Assembly: GCF_036785885.1 (NCBI RefSeq)
Contig: NC_092326.1
Coordinates: 41,440,287-41,504,286 of the forward strand
Reading direction: 5' to 3'
Source of the DNA: Coffea arabica
Lineage: Eukaryota; Streptophyta; Magnoliopsida; Gentianales; Rubiaceae
DNA: 64,000 nucleotides
The notes under the pieces were generated by a model. The model saw nothing but the letters and a program-made list of their open reading frames with translations. It did not search any database and was not told where the DNA came from. The position numbers were made by a program, and so were the translations under genes. This document shows, piece after piece, positions 46,627 to 57,816 of the stretch (position 1 is the stretch's first letter; each line of letters starts with the position of its first letter).

Positions 46627-48733
46627 ATGGATCCACCTGCAAGTGATGATGAAGTCAAACCAGAAAACCTTGAAGAGGCAAAAGAGGGGGGTCCTTTGTT
46701 TCACTGTGATCTTCTTGATACCGAAATAGTTCACAAGATAGCACAAGCATTGCTTCCTGGATTAGCCTCCGCCTGTATTGACAACACAACGGGAGGTCTC
46801 TTTAGGACCCCTGCATCAGTGGCTGTTGATATTAGAAGGGACATGGTGGACTATCTGTTTCAAAGAAGTGAAAATTTTGTGGCAGAATCTGTGGTCCTGC
46901 AAGGTGGTCCAGATGCTGAAGTGTCTGACCACCCTTACGATATTATCTCAGAATTTATTGATGATTTTGTAAGTTCAAAAAGGAACTTTTTTAGCCGGGT
47001 GTCTGGATGGTTGCTCAGTGAGAGGAGAGAAGATAGGATAGATGATTTTGTGCAAGAAATGGAACTGAATGGGTTTTGGCTGATGGGGAGGAGGGAGGCA
47101 GTTGCGCAAACGTTGGTTAAGAATGTTGATGTCAAAAACACGTTCCACTGTGATATGAAATTTAAGTCTCCAGAAGAGCTTGCTGAGCATTTTTGCAATT
47201 GCCGTTTCAGGGAAATGGACTGCATGAATGAGGGGTGTAATTCCAGATTCAGTGCAGGTCAAGCAGATTACCATGACTCAGTTTGTCCTTTCAAAATACT
47301 TCCATGTGAGCAGAAGTGCTCAGCAAACATCATGAGGCGAGACATGGACCGGCACTGTATAACTGTCTGCCCAATGAAACTTGCAAAGTGTCCATTCTAC
47401 ACAGTAGGTTGTCAATTCACTGTTCCTCAGTCTACAATTGATCAACATCGTTCCGATTACCTCAATTCTCATTTGTTCTACATTCTCCAACCTGTTTATA
47501 AAGAAGCATCAGTAGAGGATCTAAACAGAAGGGTGGAGCAACTGGAGACGGTGAGTTTGAGGCTTATTTGATAATTAAGTGGGTTAATTTTGCTATTCTT
47601 GGTTTGTTGTTTAAACTCATTCCATGGAAATACTATTTGACAGCTGCTTAACTAAACTTTGGCAGACCAAAATTCTTTGCAGAAATATTGCATGTAATGA
47701 GCTTTTCAACCAGTCTTAAATGGTTAGAAGATATCTATTTTTATGTCTGTTAATACTAAGCCTGTGGCTGAAGATTAGTTGACGTGGAAATATCTGGAAG
47801 GAAACTAGCCAGAAATCTATGTCTGCATTGGTTTCTCTGCCAATGATCTCTCCAATGTTCTTTGTGGTTTTTAAGCTCTTTGCCTCTTCCAAGACACCCA
47901 TTTCAAGTGCAAGGCAGTGCCTGGATCCTTTAGGAACGAGGTCTAAAATGTTGATGACACTAGAATGCTCTTTGTCCAGCTACTTTCACTGGTGCATGGG
48001 TTTGTTAGTGATAGGAGAAACTGAAGTCAATAGGTAAGTGCTAACAAAGTTAGCAAGTTCACATGATAGTGCATTCAGAAGATAAGCAATGACAGACTTT
48101 TGGTGCAGTGACAAGCCACTATAATTCTTTCTATCTTTTTTTTTTCATTTTGGGTGAGTCAATTCGGTCCCTTGTTGCCCTAAATTGAAATGAAATTGGC
48201 TGGTTTACATTCTAATTAGACAGTCATATCTGAGCTTGGAATGATCCCTGATTTATTTTGCATACCAGATATCATCTAGTAGGCGACTGGCAGCAGCTCG
48301 TGATCCAAGATCTTTAACATATCTAATCAGGGATCTTGAAGCAAAGCTGGGGCCTCTGCAAATTTCTTCAAAGGCCAAGGATTGTGAAGAAGGTGAAGAA
48401 TTAAATGGCAAAAAGGAGGAATCCCCAAAAAAAGAGGAGTACATCAATCCACCAAAGGGAAAGGATGAGGGCTTAGAGTCACCCACTAAACATATTCAAT
48501 GCATGGATCCATCACCCGAAAAAAGTGCAGCATCATCCCCCAAACACCAAGAGATTGGAAATGTGCTTGATGAAAAAGAAGAGCTGACTGGATCTTCCAC
48601 ACTAGAGGACAAGTGCCTAGAACCACCCATCGAAAGAGAGATCCTCAAGGAACAACCTGCTGGGAAAGAAGAAGAAAAAGAAGCAACTATGCCTAAAGTA
48701 GTGCATGTGGAGTCACCGACCAAGGGCAATTGA
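46627..48733 (+). CDS. TRAF-type zinc-finger protein with a charged C-terminal tail
   Basis: Two coding exons, 46627-47550 and 48269-48733, join in phase (GAGACG|gtgagt and taccag|ATATCA) to 462 aa. Residues 175-275 hold a row of Cys/His pairs of the zf-TRAF kind: FHCDMKF...EHFCNC, CMNEGCNSRFSAGQADYHDSVCPF, then CEQKCSANIMRRDMDRHC, then CPFYTVGCQF...DQH. A short coiled coil begins near 295 (VEDLNRRVEQLE). After residue 330 the protein is Lys/Glu/Ser/Pro-rich and probably disordered, with SPxK/SPTK repeats that could be phosphorylated. I recognise a plant protein family annotated only as TRAF-type zinc finger; no biochemical role can be read from sequence. Such fingers usually mediate protein contacts. 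A 5'-UTR intron is likely. Confidence 0.88.
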
Positions 48734-50880
48734 TGTATCTAATCAACTTGCCAAGTAAGAATAGTGTACAGAATCACCCAAAGAAGATCACGTAGCAATT
48801 ATCTTTTGTGACAGAATGTGCAACTGGAGCTAGATGTCAGTCAGCTAAGGAGAAAAGGGACGCTGGATCTTAAGTTTGAAAATCCGCAGACTGAAACAAG
48901 TCACAACTAATATCGGACCTAGCAATTTTTGTGTATTAATCATGAGAAATTACCTTAAAGAAATTTCAATCGTTAACGTAGATAACATGTTGGTTTGTCT
49001 CAATTTCTTCGTTCTTTGTATGCTGCTCTTTTGCGGCCTTTTACACATCCCTCTTTTTCTCTTTTTTGTTCCCAAGTCACTTCTTCTGTGCCTGGTGAAA
49101 TGCTTTTGTCTTGAACAATGTTTACTTCATATGATTAATGGAGTCAAGTTCTTGCTACCTCATGTTTTCTCGGTGTTCCTGTGGATATTTGTCAGGGACT
49201 GCAATCCCTTGAGAATCAATTTAAGCTCCTTTTTCTTTATATTTTCTGTCTTGATGAAGCAAATGATAGAATGTGGACTGAACTAAAAGATGATGCCATC
49301 ACTTTGAAGAGCCTAGAAAGGTTTCAATCTTTCAATGTACATGATGCAATTGGCTAAAGAGGCAACGCAGTGAATTTCTGGAGAGGAATCTTTTGTTTGT
49401 CAACTTCTTTATGGGACAACCCCTCCTACCCACTACCCGTGTTTTGGTTTCAATGTGGGAATAATAATAATAAGAGACAGAGATACGATTTTGCGCCTTT
49501 TCCTGACTATTTGGCTGCTAGTTTTCTTTTTAGATCAATATGTCTTAGTTTGAGGGTTGGTTGACAATGTCAAATCTTTTGCCTCACTGGAGATGATCCT
49601 CAAGTATCTCAGCTATAAAATGTAGAGCAGCAGATTGGATCATGGATAATGCTCGATTAGAACGAGAAAAAGGGGGGGGGGGGGTGGTTGCAGTTATAGC
49701 CAAGCAAGAGATGTTTGGCGGAAGAGTTTCAAGAAATCAGTCATCTCAATTTCTTTGAAATAATTGGAAGAAAAAAGTCATGTAAAACAAGCCAATTGGA
49801 CCTTCCAGACAATCATTACAATCCAAAGCTTGCAGTAAAGTTCTGCCGAAATTACAATTACTAGTTAAGGATTAACCCTGGAAGAGAATGATCAAGATTG
49901 TTATATGCTGGCAGCTTCGAGCGAGCCAAAGAGAAGCAGAAAAATTGATCATCCAGAAAATGAGGACAGAAGAATGGAGCTTTACAAAACATGGTTAACT
50001 GGGAATATAAGACCCTATAGAATGCCAAATGGCCATCTAATTTTGGGATCTGGAACCGCACGCTAATATTGCAGCCTCAATCTGCCACACACAAGTGGAG
50101 GGATGCGACTTTGCTACGTTGCAGACTGCACGGAATAATTTCGAACCATTGGACGTGCCAATGCATATTTGAACTTCAAGCATCTTCATCGATCGCTAAA
50201 CACTTGTATGCATTCTACTCAAGACCTCCAAGATTTCAGTTGCAATTTTGCACAAAGGTCGATTTAAATGTCATGCAATAGCTAGCATTTTGATGACACA
50301 AAGGACAACTAGAAGTAAAACCAGCTCTGGTTCTGAATTGCTATTCCTTCTGCCAAAGCTACAAAACACATAACAGCACTTTGCTAGTTACTTACTGTCA
50401 GCTATGATCTCAAGGCCAATATCCTCGCAAGTCAGACAACTTTAAACCGGCAAATGCAGTTGTTTTATGTCTCATCTGCTTGTCTATAACCACGCATCTC
50501 TACTATTTTAATCACACTGTCGTAGCAAACGATGTTTAGCTTCACAAGCCCACAAAACGTTTCCGCACATGAAATGATAACTGATCATGCTCCATATAGT
50601 TTCTGAAATTCTAATTGACAAGGGCTCTGAACTTCGTCCTGCTGTGTTGTGTTAGAATTAATTATTCCTTTGCATTCAGCATTGCTTCCATCGATGCTTT
50701 GTTAGTACCTAAATGGTTTCTCTCTACCACGCAATCACTTAGTAATGCTTCTGAAGCATCCTCACTGTATAAATGACAGACTTCAGATCATTTTTAACAT
50801 AGCAGAGTTCTGCAAATCTAACAGTCACATTTAGTTAGTTTCCCCATAGAGAATCTGAATATTAGTAGTATTAGCTGGCC
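48734..50880. other. 3' flank of the TRAF-type gene and gene-free spacer
   Basis: Includes the likely 3' UTR and a G-run of about 14 at 49672-49684. The open frame at 48876-49286 is hydrophobic with no recognisable domain. No gene, transposon end or large repeat is supported. Confidence 0.4.
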
Positions 50881-50917
50881 ATGGAGGGTTTATTTAGGTT
50901 CCATCTTTTTTCTACTA

Positions 50918-51536
50918 ATGGTAGTAACCTTAATAGAACTTAAAGTCCATGCAGATTCTCCGCCACCTCCAATTGATCAAAATGTACCAATATCACCAGA
51001 TCCACCAAGTAACTTAACTCCCCCACCACCCGGCAACTTCACTTCACCACCACCGAGTCACTTCACGCCTCCACCACCTGGTGAGTTTCCTCCTCCCCCC
51101 CCCCCCCCCCCGGGGAGTTAACTTCACCCCTCCACCACCTGGCAACTTCACTCCACCGCCATCTGTTGACTTACCTTCTCCTCCTCCACCAGGAAACTTG
51201 AGTCCACCTCCCCCAAATAACTCTACTCCACCTCCACCAGGAAACTTGAGTCCACCTCCCCCAAATAACTCTACTCCACCTCCACCAGGTGACATAAGTC
51301 CATCAGCGCCAGCACCACCAGCATCTGAAAGCTCCTCAAAAGGACTAACTGGTGGACAGAGGGCGGGAACAGTAATAGGAGTTTTTGCTGACGTCGAAGT
51401 TATACGAGGAGGTCACGGTTTGGCTATGAAGCAAGGAGAAATCACCTCTGATCTGAGACTTAGTTACGACAAACAAAAGATTTCTCATGCAAGATACTTT
51501 GCACTTAAATTTATTCATGTTGAAGCTGATTTCTAA
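50918..51536 (+). pseudogene. Proline-rich PERK-like ectodomain fragment, broken
   Basis: A frame starting at 50918 gives a short hydrophobic start, then SPPPP and TPPPPGNF repeats, and ends at 51121. A second frame (51081-51536) continues the same kind of repeats (PPPPGNLSPPPPNNS, twice in tandem from a 48-base unit) and then reads SSSKGLTGGQRAGTVIGVF. The last part resembles the Ser-rich stalk and start of the membrane segment of proline-rich extensin-like receptor kinases. The frame change coincides with a run of 16 C at 51096-51111, so either a real slip or a read error could explain it. No membrane helix and no kinase domain follow. It is most likely a truncated PERK gene relic. Confidence 0.55.
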
Positions 51537-52665
51537 AAGTAAAATCAGAATGCTACATAGAATACCTTATCTACAAGTCATAGATGCTTTCTACTACAAG
51601 TCATTAGAGAAAAAACGACATGCATAATCTAAATAACCCAGAACCAAAATTGTTTGATTAGATGTAATGAAAATTAGTTCGATTTGCATATGAAATGTGT
51701 TTTTTCGTGGAATTTTTTGTTTTTCCAAATAAGTTTAAAAGGCAACGATTAGGGCCTCTTGCATTGAAAATCAAAACTCACCTTTTGATCTCTAGAATCC
51801 TATCTATCATGTTGGGACTATAAACTATTCACAGAGGAATGTTTACAAACCTAAGGCTGTTGGAGGCACCAATTTGCGCGCTTCACCAAAGAAGTTAAAA
51901 GAAAAAAACTAATTCAATAAAGAGAGATATTTATATGAGTTCGCTTTAAAAGGAAAAAAAAAAAGTGATTGAGAATCATAATGCCTAGAAATAAACATGA
52001 AAATTTTTAAAATTAAGGAAATAAATTATTAATTAGTTTCATGGTTTGAGTCGGTCATATAAGTTAGAGTAAGATTTTGCTATTTATATATACTTTCTTA
52101 CCAACTGATAAAACTAAATTAAGGTAGATTCTATCTTATTAGAGAAGGTAAATTTCCAACATTCTCGACAAGTTAAAAAATGAAAAAGAAAGAAAGAGGT
52201 AAATCTTGAATCCCTCACAATCGCATTTGGTACTTTTCTTTAATTTACTTTTTAATTTCCCAAAAATGAAATCGAAATCTCCCATAATGTGTAATTAGTA
52301 TTATATTTTTAAACAAAATCTTGCTATAACACATAAGATAAGTACTAAGTACATAAAATCTTTCACAAATTTGATTGGAGTTTTTATTTATGCTAAAACT
52401 TTCACAAATATGATTGGATTTTTTTTTTTTGGCACTGTAACATATTAGATAAGTTTTGTTTAATTTCGATAACAATTATGATTTCTTTTTTATGTGTTTG
52501 CAAAGAGGAGAGATCGTTGAACTTGATTAGGGGGCCAAAATATTAGTGAAAAGAATCAAACAAACACGTTAAAAATGGTCGAATAATTACATACAAACCT
52601 CGGATTTGTTAATTTTTGAAATAAGGAAGAAGTTGTCGTAATTAAGGTTGTACTTTTACTTGTCT
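51537..52665. other. AT-rich spacer before the foldback element
   Basis: AT-rich. A locally repeated word, 'ctttcacaaatttgattgga' / 'ctttcacaaatatgattgga', occurs near 52361 and 52399, with 'taacacataagataagt' / 'taacatattagataagt' near 52326 and 52438. That indicates a small diverged tandem duplication. No gene. Confidence 0.4.
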
Positions 52666-53095
52666 AAGGAAACTGGCTAATTGCTCAGAATATAGGCCAA
52701 AAAAAAATTACTCGCACATGTATGGCTCTGACAGTCATTAGGTACGAATCTATGGGTGTCAGCCCGGCACCCAAAAGCATTTTTTGACTCTGACTTCTCC
52801 GTCAGAATTGCAGTTCAGAATTTTTTTTTTTTTTTTTTAATAAAGCTGTCGGCTACCGGGCTGACAGTGCCCAGTAGCCAGTCAAATTTTCAAAAAAAAA
52901 AAAAAAACTCGCATGCAGTCGGCAGGGCTTATGGACAAAAAAAATAGGTGGCAGCTCCCGTGAGACCAAAAAAGCTGAACCAAAAAAATAAAAGCTGGTA
53001 CTGAACTGGACAAAAAAAAGCCTATATGTTCCACCCACGAGAGCTTAGCTTCCCGTGAATTGGCAGGTTTTTTTTTTTTTTTTGAGCAACTTTGT

Positions 53096-53125
53096 AATCT
53101 AGCTGTCCGTCTGGACGGCTAGATT
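53096..53125. repeat. Small hairpin at the arm/loop border
   Basis: AATCTAGCTGTCC pairs with GGACGGCTAGATT across a 4-base turn, with one G-T wobble or mismatch. It overlaps the inner edge of the left arm of the foldback element. Confidence 0.8.
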
Positions 53126-53138
53126 TTGACTAAAGCTC

Positions 53139-53145
53139 TATATAA
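53139..53145 (+). promoter_or_regulatory. TATA-like box in the loop of the foldback element
   Basis: TATATAA within CTCTATATAAGCAAGAGC, followed by a C/T-rich stretch (CTCACTTTCTC repeated at 53177 and 53206), as in many plant and plant-virus-like core promoters. Transcription to the right would enter the right arm at 53230. Function is inference. Confidence 0.4.
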
Positions 53146-53597
53146 GCAAGAGCTTTCTCATCGTTACTCCGCGCCTCTCACTTTCTCCCACTAAGAATTT
53201 ACATTTCTCACTTTCTCACAGCACCTCACAGATTACAAAGTTGCTCAAAAAAAAAAAAACCTGCCAATTCACGGGAAGCTAAGCTCTCGTGGGTGAAACA
53301 TATAGGCTTTTTTTTGTCCAGTTCAGTATCAGCTTTTATTTTTTTGGTCTCACGGGAGCTGCCACCCATTTTTTTTTGTCCATAAGCCCTGCCAACTGCA
53401 TGCGAGTTTTTTTTTTTTTTTTTTGAAAATTTGACTGGCTGCCGGGCACTCTCAGCCCGATAACCAGCTTTAGCAGACATTATCGGTTACCGGGCACTGT
53501 CAGCCTGGTAGCCGACAGCTTTATTAAAAAAAAATTTTCTGAACTGCAATTCTGACCGAAAAGTCAGAGTAAAAAATGCTTTTGGGTGCCGGGCTGG

Positions 53598-53687
53598 CAC
53601 CCATAGATTCGTACCTAATGGCTGTCAGCCCAGCACTGTCAGCACCCATAGATTCGTACCTAATGGCTGTCAGCCCAGCACTGTCAG
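53598..53687. repeat. Perfect 45-bp tandem duplication in the right arm
   Basis: Two identical adjacent 45-base units (53598-53642 and 53643-53687), each starting CACCCATAGATTCGTACC and ending CAGCACTGTCAG. The left arm has only one unit, so the duplication arose after or during arm formation, on one side only. Confidence 0.9.
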
Positions 53688-53753
53688 AGCCATACATGTG
53701 CGAGTATTTTTTTTTTTTTTGCCCTATATTCTGAGCAATTAGCCAAGGAAACT

Positions 53754-55425
53754 GGTGTGTCACGTAATTGACGCTTTTACAAGGATCCACCCGACTTTTT
53801 GGAGTTCAGAACTTCCCCAAAACACATAGGACGTGCGTTCCGGAACAAAAATAAACTCGAGGGCCGTGGTCAGAGTTTAGTAGTGATAAAGTCATAATCT
53901 TTGCTACTACTGGATAGATTGAGTCATTGTCCTAACTCCGTTTCCGCAGCAGGTAAAACAACTTCCCCCTGCTTCTCCATTTCCATCTCCTTCTCCCTCC
54001 CAAATCTTTAACTGCTCGGCGCTTCTTCTTGCTTTCTTCCCTGCTAGATATTTTGGGTCTCTTTTTTTTTTTTCCTGGACAGTAGAAGTACCTAATAGTA
54101 ATTAAGATAGATCGAGATTGTTTTGCTTGGTTTATGATCTGATTCGGTAAGTTTTGGATCTGGATTAAAGGGTTCTTTAAACTTATTTGATGTAGTTGCG
54201 TGGCAAAAGAATTTAGTCTCTTGTGGCTTTGAACCTTCATTCTCCTTGATGGTTGTTTAGATAAAGAATTCCCCTTTTTTTTTGGGTTCGTGTATTTTTT
54301 GAACTGATGAATTTAGGATTGTGTTTGTTTGAAGTTAATGGAAAATTTTTGGACTGATGGGTTCTGCTAGAATCTCTCCTTCATGTTGAATTGTTTTCTT
54401 GGTTGGTCATTTGTCAACCGGATTTGAATTTTTGCTACTGGACATGGTCTGAATACAAGTTTGGAATAGAATAGTTCATTTTGGAGATGTAAAGATGAAA
54501 TCTTTTTCATGGTTGATTGATAAGTTGTGTGAACTGATCTTTGTAATGTTCTGCTGATCGTTAGGTTGGTTTACTTAATTGGATTAGTTTACTAGTTTTC
54601 AGAAGTTTACCGTGCAAAAATCAATTTAGAGAATAAGGTATTTTACTGATCAGTGGGTTAAATATTGGTTACATCTTGTTAAAATGGTCTCTTTCTTAGA
54701 TTTCCTTTCTGCTATATGCCTTTTGGCTCCTATAGGACTAGTGGCCGTAGGTTGCATGTGAAACAAAAGATCAACTTGGTCAACCTTGTCCAGATACCAC
54801 TTTGATGCTGTTTAGCTGATTGGCTGGAGTATGGTAAGAATGTAGTTATCAACTAGGGATTGTCTGTGAAAAAGAGAAGCTGTTTTTGATCCTGCTGATG
54901 AGCAAGTGGAAATGAGGATACATACTTGAGTACTTGAATGTTCAATGTCTTGCTTAGGCTGAATGCACTCATAGTCATAGGTGGTTGTTTGTCTACCAGA
55001 TTTGCTACTGAACGTTGTCTAAATAGTTTTATTGAAGATGTAAGGATGAGATTTTTATCATTGATTTGATTGATAAGTGGCTTTAATGGACTGGTCTTTG
55101 TGATGTTGTGATTAGAAGCTTGATAAGAGTTTGATTCAGACAGCACATCTTGAAGCCAGATAATTGTATTTGGTATTTGGAACATGATATATGAACTCAC
55201 AGACATTTGTTGGATTCTATAGTGTGGTCAAATAACTGTTGCTTACCAAAAGTAAATGCTGTCTGTCTGTTAGAATCAAATACTGTGTGTACTGTGTAAT
55301 TCAGCAATCAAGTGTCACAATCAATTTGTTCCGTGAAGCAATTGTATGGCTTTTGCAAGTGTCATATTTGGTCTCTTTAGTTACTTTTTCAATCAATTCA
55401 GCTGCTTTGGTCTATCTCTGCAAGT
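53754..55425 (+). promoter_or_regulatory. Promoter and intron-bearing leader of the V-ATPase G gene
   Basis: A pyrimidine-rich stretch (53945-54075; 'ccccctgcttctccatttcc') looks like a plant 5' leader. It is followed by T-rich sequence of about 1.3 kb, up to 'tctatctctgcaag' just before the ATG at 55426. This fits a long 5'-UTR intron. Between about 54360 and 55080 there are repeated words ('gattgataagt', 'gatgtaa.gatgaaat') suggesting diverged internal duplications. Confidence 0.45.
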
Positions 55426-56998
55426 ATGGATGCCAACAGAGGCCAGAATGGAATTCAACTGTTATTAGCGGCAGAACAGGAAGCTCAACACATTGTCAAT
55501 GCTGCTAGAGCTGGTAATACTTTTTGCTTATATTTGAATTTTTTTAATTGTTTTTTGCACCTGTAATTACGTGGTATAGACTACATTTGGGTGGTAAACT
55601 AAAGAACTTGTGCTCCTTGGGGTGGGGATCCAGTTTATAGATTGAAATAAGAGGCTGAGGAATGCTTTATTGTTCTCCAACTTTTCAATTTCTGGTTGTT
55701 TATTTTCTGTTTAGAGATATTATGTAGAGTTAGAAAGTGACGATTACTGTTCAGCTGTATGGTTGAACTGCAAGTGAAATTAATAATACTAAACAAGCAT
55801 TGCGGATTGTGAGGACTAGAAACCCTCTTAGTCTTAGAGTTGGATAATTTGAGGAGAATGGTTGAAAAAGGATGATCTATGATATGTGGGTTGGTATACT
55901 ATTCATAAAGAATTAATTGTGTTTGAGACTGGACTTGTCCCAAGAGTTATGTAGCGTAGGTATATGAAGCTTTCTCTTTCAATTTTGACAAGGACAAGTC
56001 AAACTTAATTACCCGCTGCACATAACTTAGAATTTGGACCTCGAAATTGGATCTGGCTTAGTACATAATATTTTGCCAACAACTTATTGTCACCTTTTGA
56101 TCCAACTGGTTTACTAGGGACTGTGCATCCTGCAAATGACATTGGTTTCATGCTCGGTTTGAATTTTGTCCTTCTGGTTTAAAGTTCCACCCAAAGAATC
56201 AGGTTTCAGGAAATCTAGAGAATCTCATCACGTTATTTTTTTTGTATCTGTATAACTAGAAGTTGTTGTTGCTGCTGCTATCTGCCTTTGTGATTTCATG
56301 TAACTCCATGAGCTAAGAACTTCACGTTGCAAAAGATCTTGATTATTCATGGACAAACTTAGTGTTGCATATGTCAATGTTGCAGGGTCAAATTATCTGC
56401 AATTAATTAACAGGTTAGTTTTGTTGTTTTTATTGTGCAGCAAAACAGGCTAGACTAAAACAGGCCAAGGAAGAAGCTGAGAAGGAAATTGCGGAATTCC
56501 GTGCACAAATGGAAGCTGAGTTTCAGAGAAAGGTTGCACAGGTAAAAGTTGGGGGAGAAAAGGACTGTAATTGAAACTTTATAGAATGCTATGGGGGTCA
56601 AATCACATGAATGCTTAGTGGTTTAAGTTATTTGCACTCTGGTTGAAATTGATATATTAACACTATACTTGTATTTCTTTTTCAAGTACTCTGACATACA
56701 AAGTAATGATCCAAGCACTTGTGAAGTCTTACTGCTAAGAAATCTTGCTTCTGTTTGAGTTCTCCCTATGATATGTTGTTTTGAAATCTATTTCTTGTTT
56801 TTCTACCTCTTATATAAACTACTTATAAGATTCTATATTGGTGCTATCAAACAGACTAGTGGAGACTCGGGTGCTAATGTGAAACGACTTGAACAAGAAA
56901 CGGAGGCAAAGATCCATCACCTTAAGAATGAATCTTCCAGAATTTCCCATGATGTTGTTCAGCTGCTTCTGAGGCACGTGACTTCTGTAAAGATTTAA
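55426..56998 (+). CDS. VHA-G: V-type proton ATPase subunit G
   Basis: Three coding exons (55426-55513, 56441-56541 and 56855-56998) join in phase to 110 aa, the standard length of plant VHA-G. The subunit forms, with subunit E, the peripheral stalk that holds the V1 head against rotation in vacuolar and endosomal proton pumps. The conserved N-terminal [20 protein letters not shown], the [22 protein letters not shown] helix, [15 protein letters not shown] and the C-terminal [13 protein letters not shown] are all present. The protein is predicted to be one long coiled helix. The foldback transposon lies just upstream of its leader. Confidence 0.96.
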
Positions 56999-57816
56999 GT
57001 TCTTGGTAGCTCATGGGTTTTACTGAAGGCTTTTTCGTCATTTTTTATGGATGTTGTGCTTAGTCAATCAAACGCTTGGTGTCTACTTGTACGTTAGTAA
57101 TTTATTACCTGTATTTGTTGATTGTGGCCTCTTACCAAATAAAAATGTGATGTTCCTATGGCTATTTGTATCAGTATTTGTTACTTTTGAGGATATACAT
57201 CAAACAATTGAGTCCAATCAGTTATTGATTTCCTCCAGATCAACTATGCAATCTCTTATTGTTGGTGACATCCTTTGCCAGTAAATGAATAAGTGATTTG
57301 GGAGGAAAGAAGAATGATATTTCTGCTTCTTATTATTTTGTGAAAAAATGAATAAACCCTTTTGAGAGAGTCAGTTGTTATATGTGTTTCTACTTTAAAG
57401 GGCGTGCTATTTTTGCTTGAAATGTTCTGTTAATACTAAATTGTCGTAGCAATGAGTGGTTGTGTGAAAAATCCATGTAGTTTTAAGATATTGACTCCTT
57501 TAAATTGACTAAAGACATTTCTGGCTTTTAGATCATGAATCACCGTTTACTATCTGGCATAATATAGCTGTTATGGTACGCCTGTATAAATCAGCATGTT
57601 TCTAATGCATTCCGTGTTTACTGGTTTCCCGTTTGTCTCATTGCCCGTCGAGTGTATATAGCAGGGCTTGCAGTTTATCACTATTGGACTGTATATAGGT
57701 TTTTTAACAGACTGGTTACAATAACCAGTTGGATCAAGATAGATGGCTCGAAGGTTGTAAGAAAGAAAAAGAAAAAGAAATCAAATAGTAAAATATGCAG
57801 TGTTGTTAGTACTGTT
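56999..57816. other. Convergent 3' region of VHA-G and the permease
   Basis: About 0.8 kb between the two converging stops. It holds the 3' UTRs and a small palindrome, ACTGGTTACAATAACCAGT, at about 57711-57729. No further gene. Confidence 0.5.

Larger units (their letters stand above)
52675..53744. mobile_element. Foldback MULE-type element with perfect 9-bp target duplications
   Basis: The element begins GGCTAATTGCTCAGAATATA and ends with the complement (TATATTCTGAGCAATTAGCC). It is flanked by identical 9-mers AAGGAAACT at 52666-52674 and 53745-53753; nine bases is the Mutator-type signature. The arms are inverted copies over nearly their whole length: left arm 52675-53100 (426 bases), right arm 53230-53744 (515 bases), with a 129-base loop. 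The extra length of the right arm is explained by two internal tandem duplications of about 45 bases each. The arms carry A/T homopolymer runs and G+C-rich words such as GGGCTGACAGTGCCC. The element has no protein frame. The loop holds a second hairpin and a TATA-like box. The intact duplications and closely matching arms imply a fairly recent insertion. It lies about 0.2 kb upstream of the V-ATPase G leader. Confidence 0.85.

Noticed and set aside
48876-49286. 136-codon frame as a membrane protein gene
   Set aside because: It lies in the 3' flank of the TRAF-type gene. Its hydrophobic look comes from T-rich sequence; there is no family resemblance.
52675-53744. Endogenous pararetrovirus fragment, because of the TATATAAG-type loop
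   Set aside because: No coding trace, and the perfect 9-bp duplications with long inverted arms fit a Mutator-type DNA element better.
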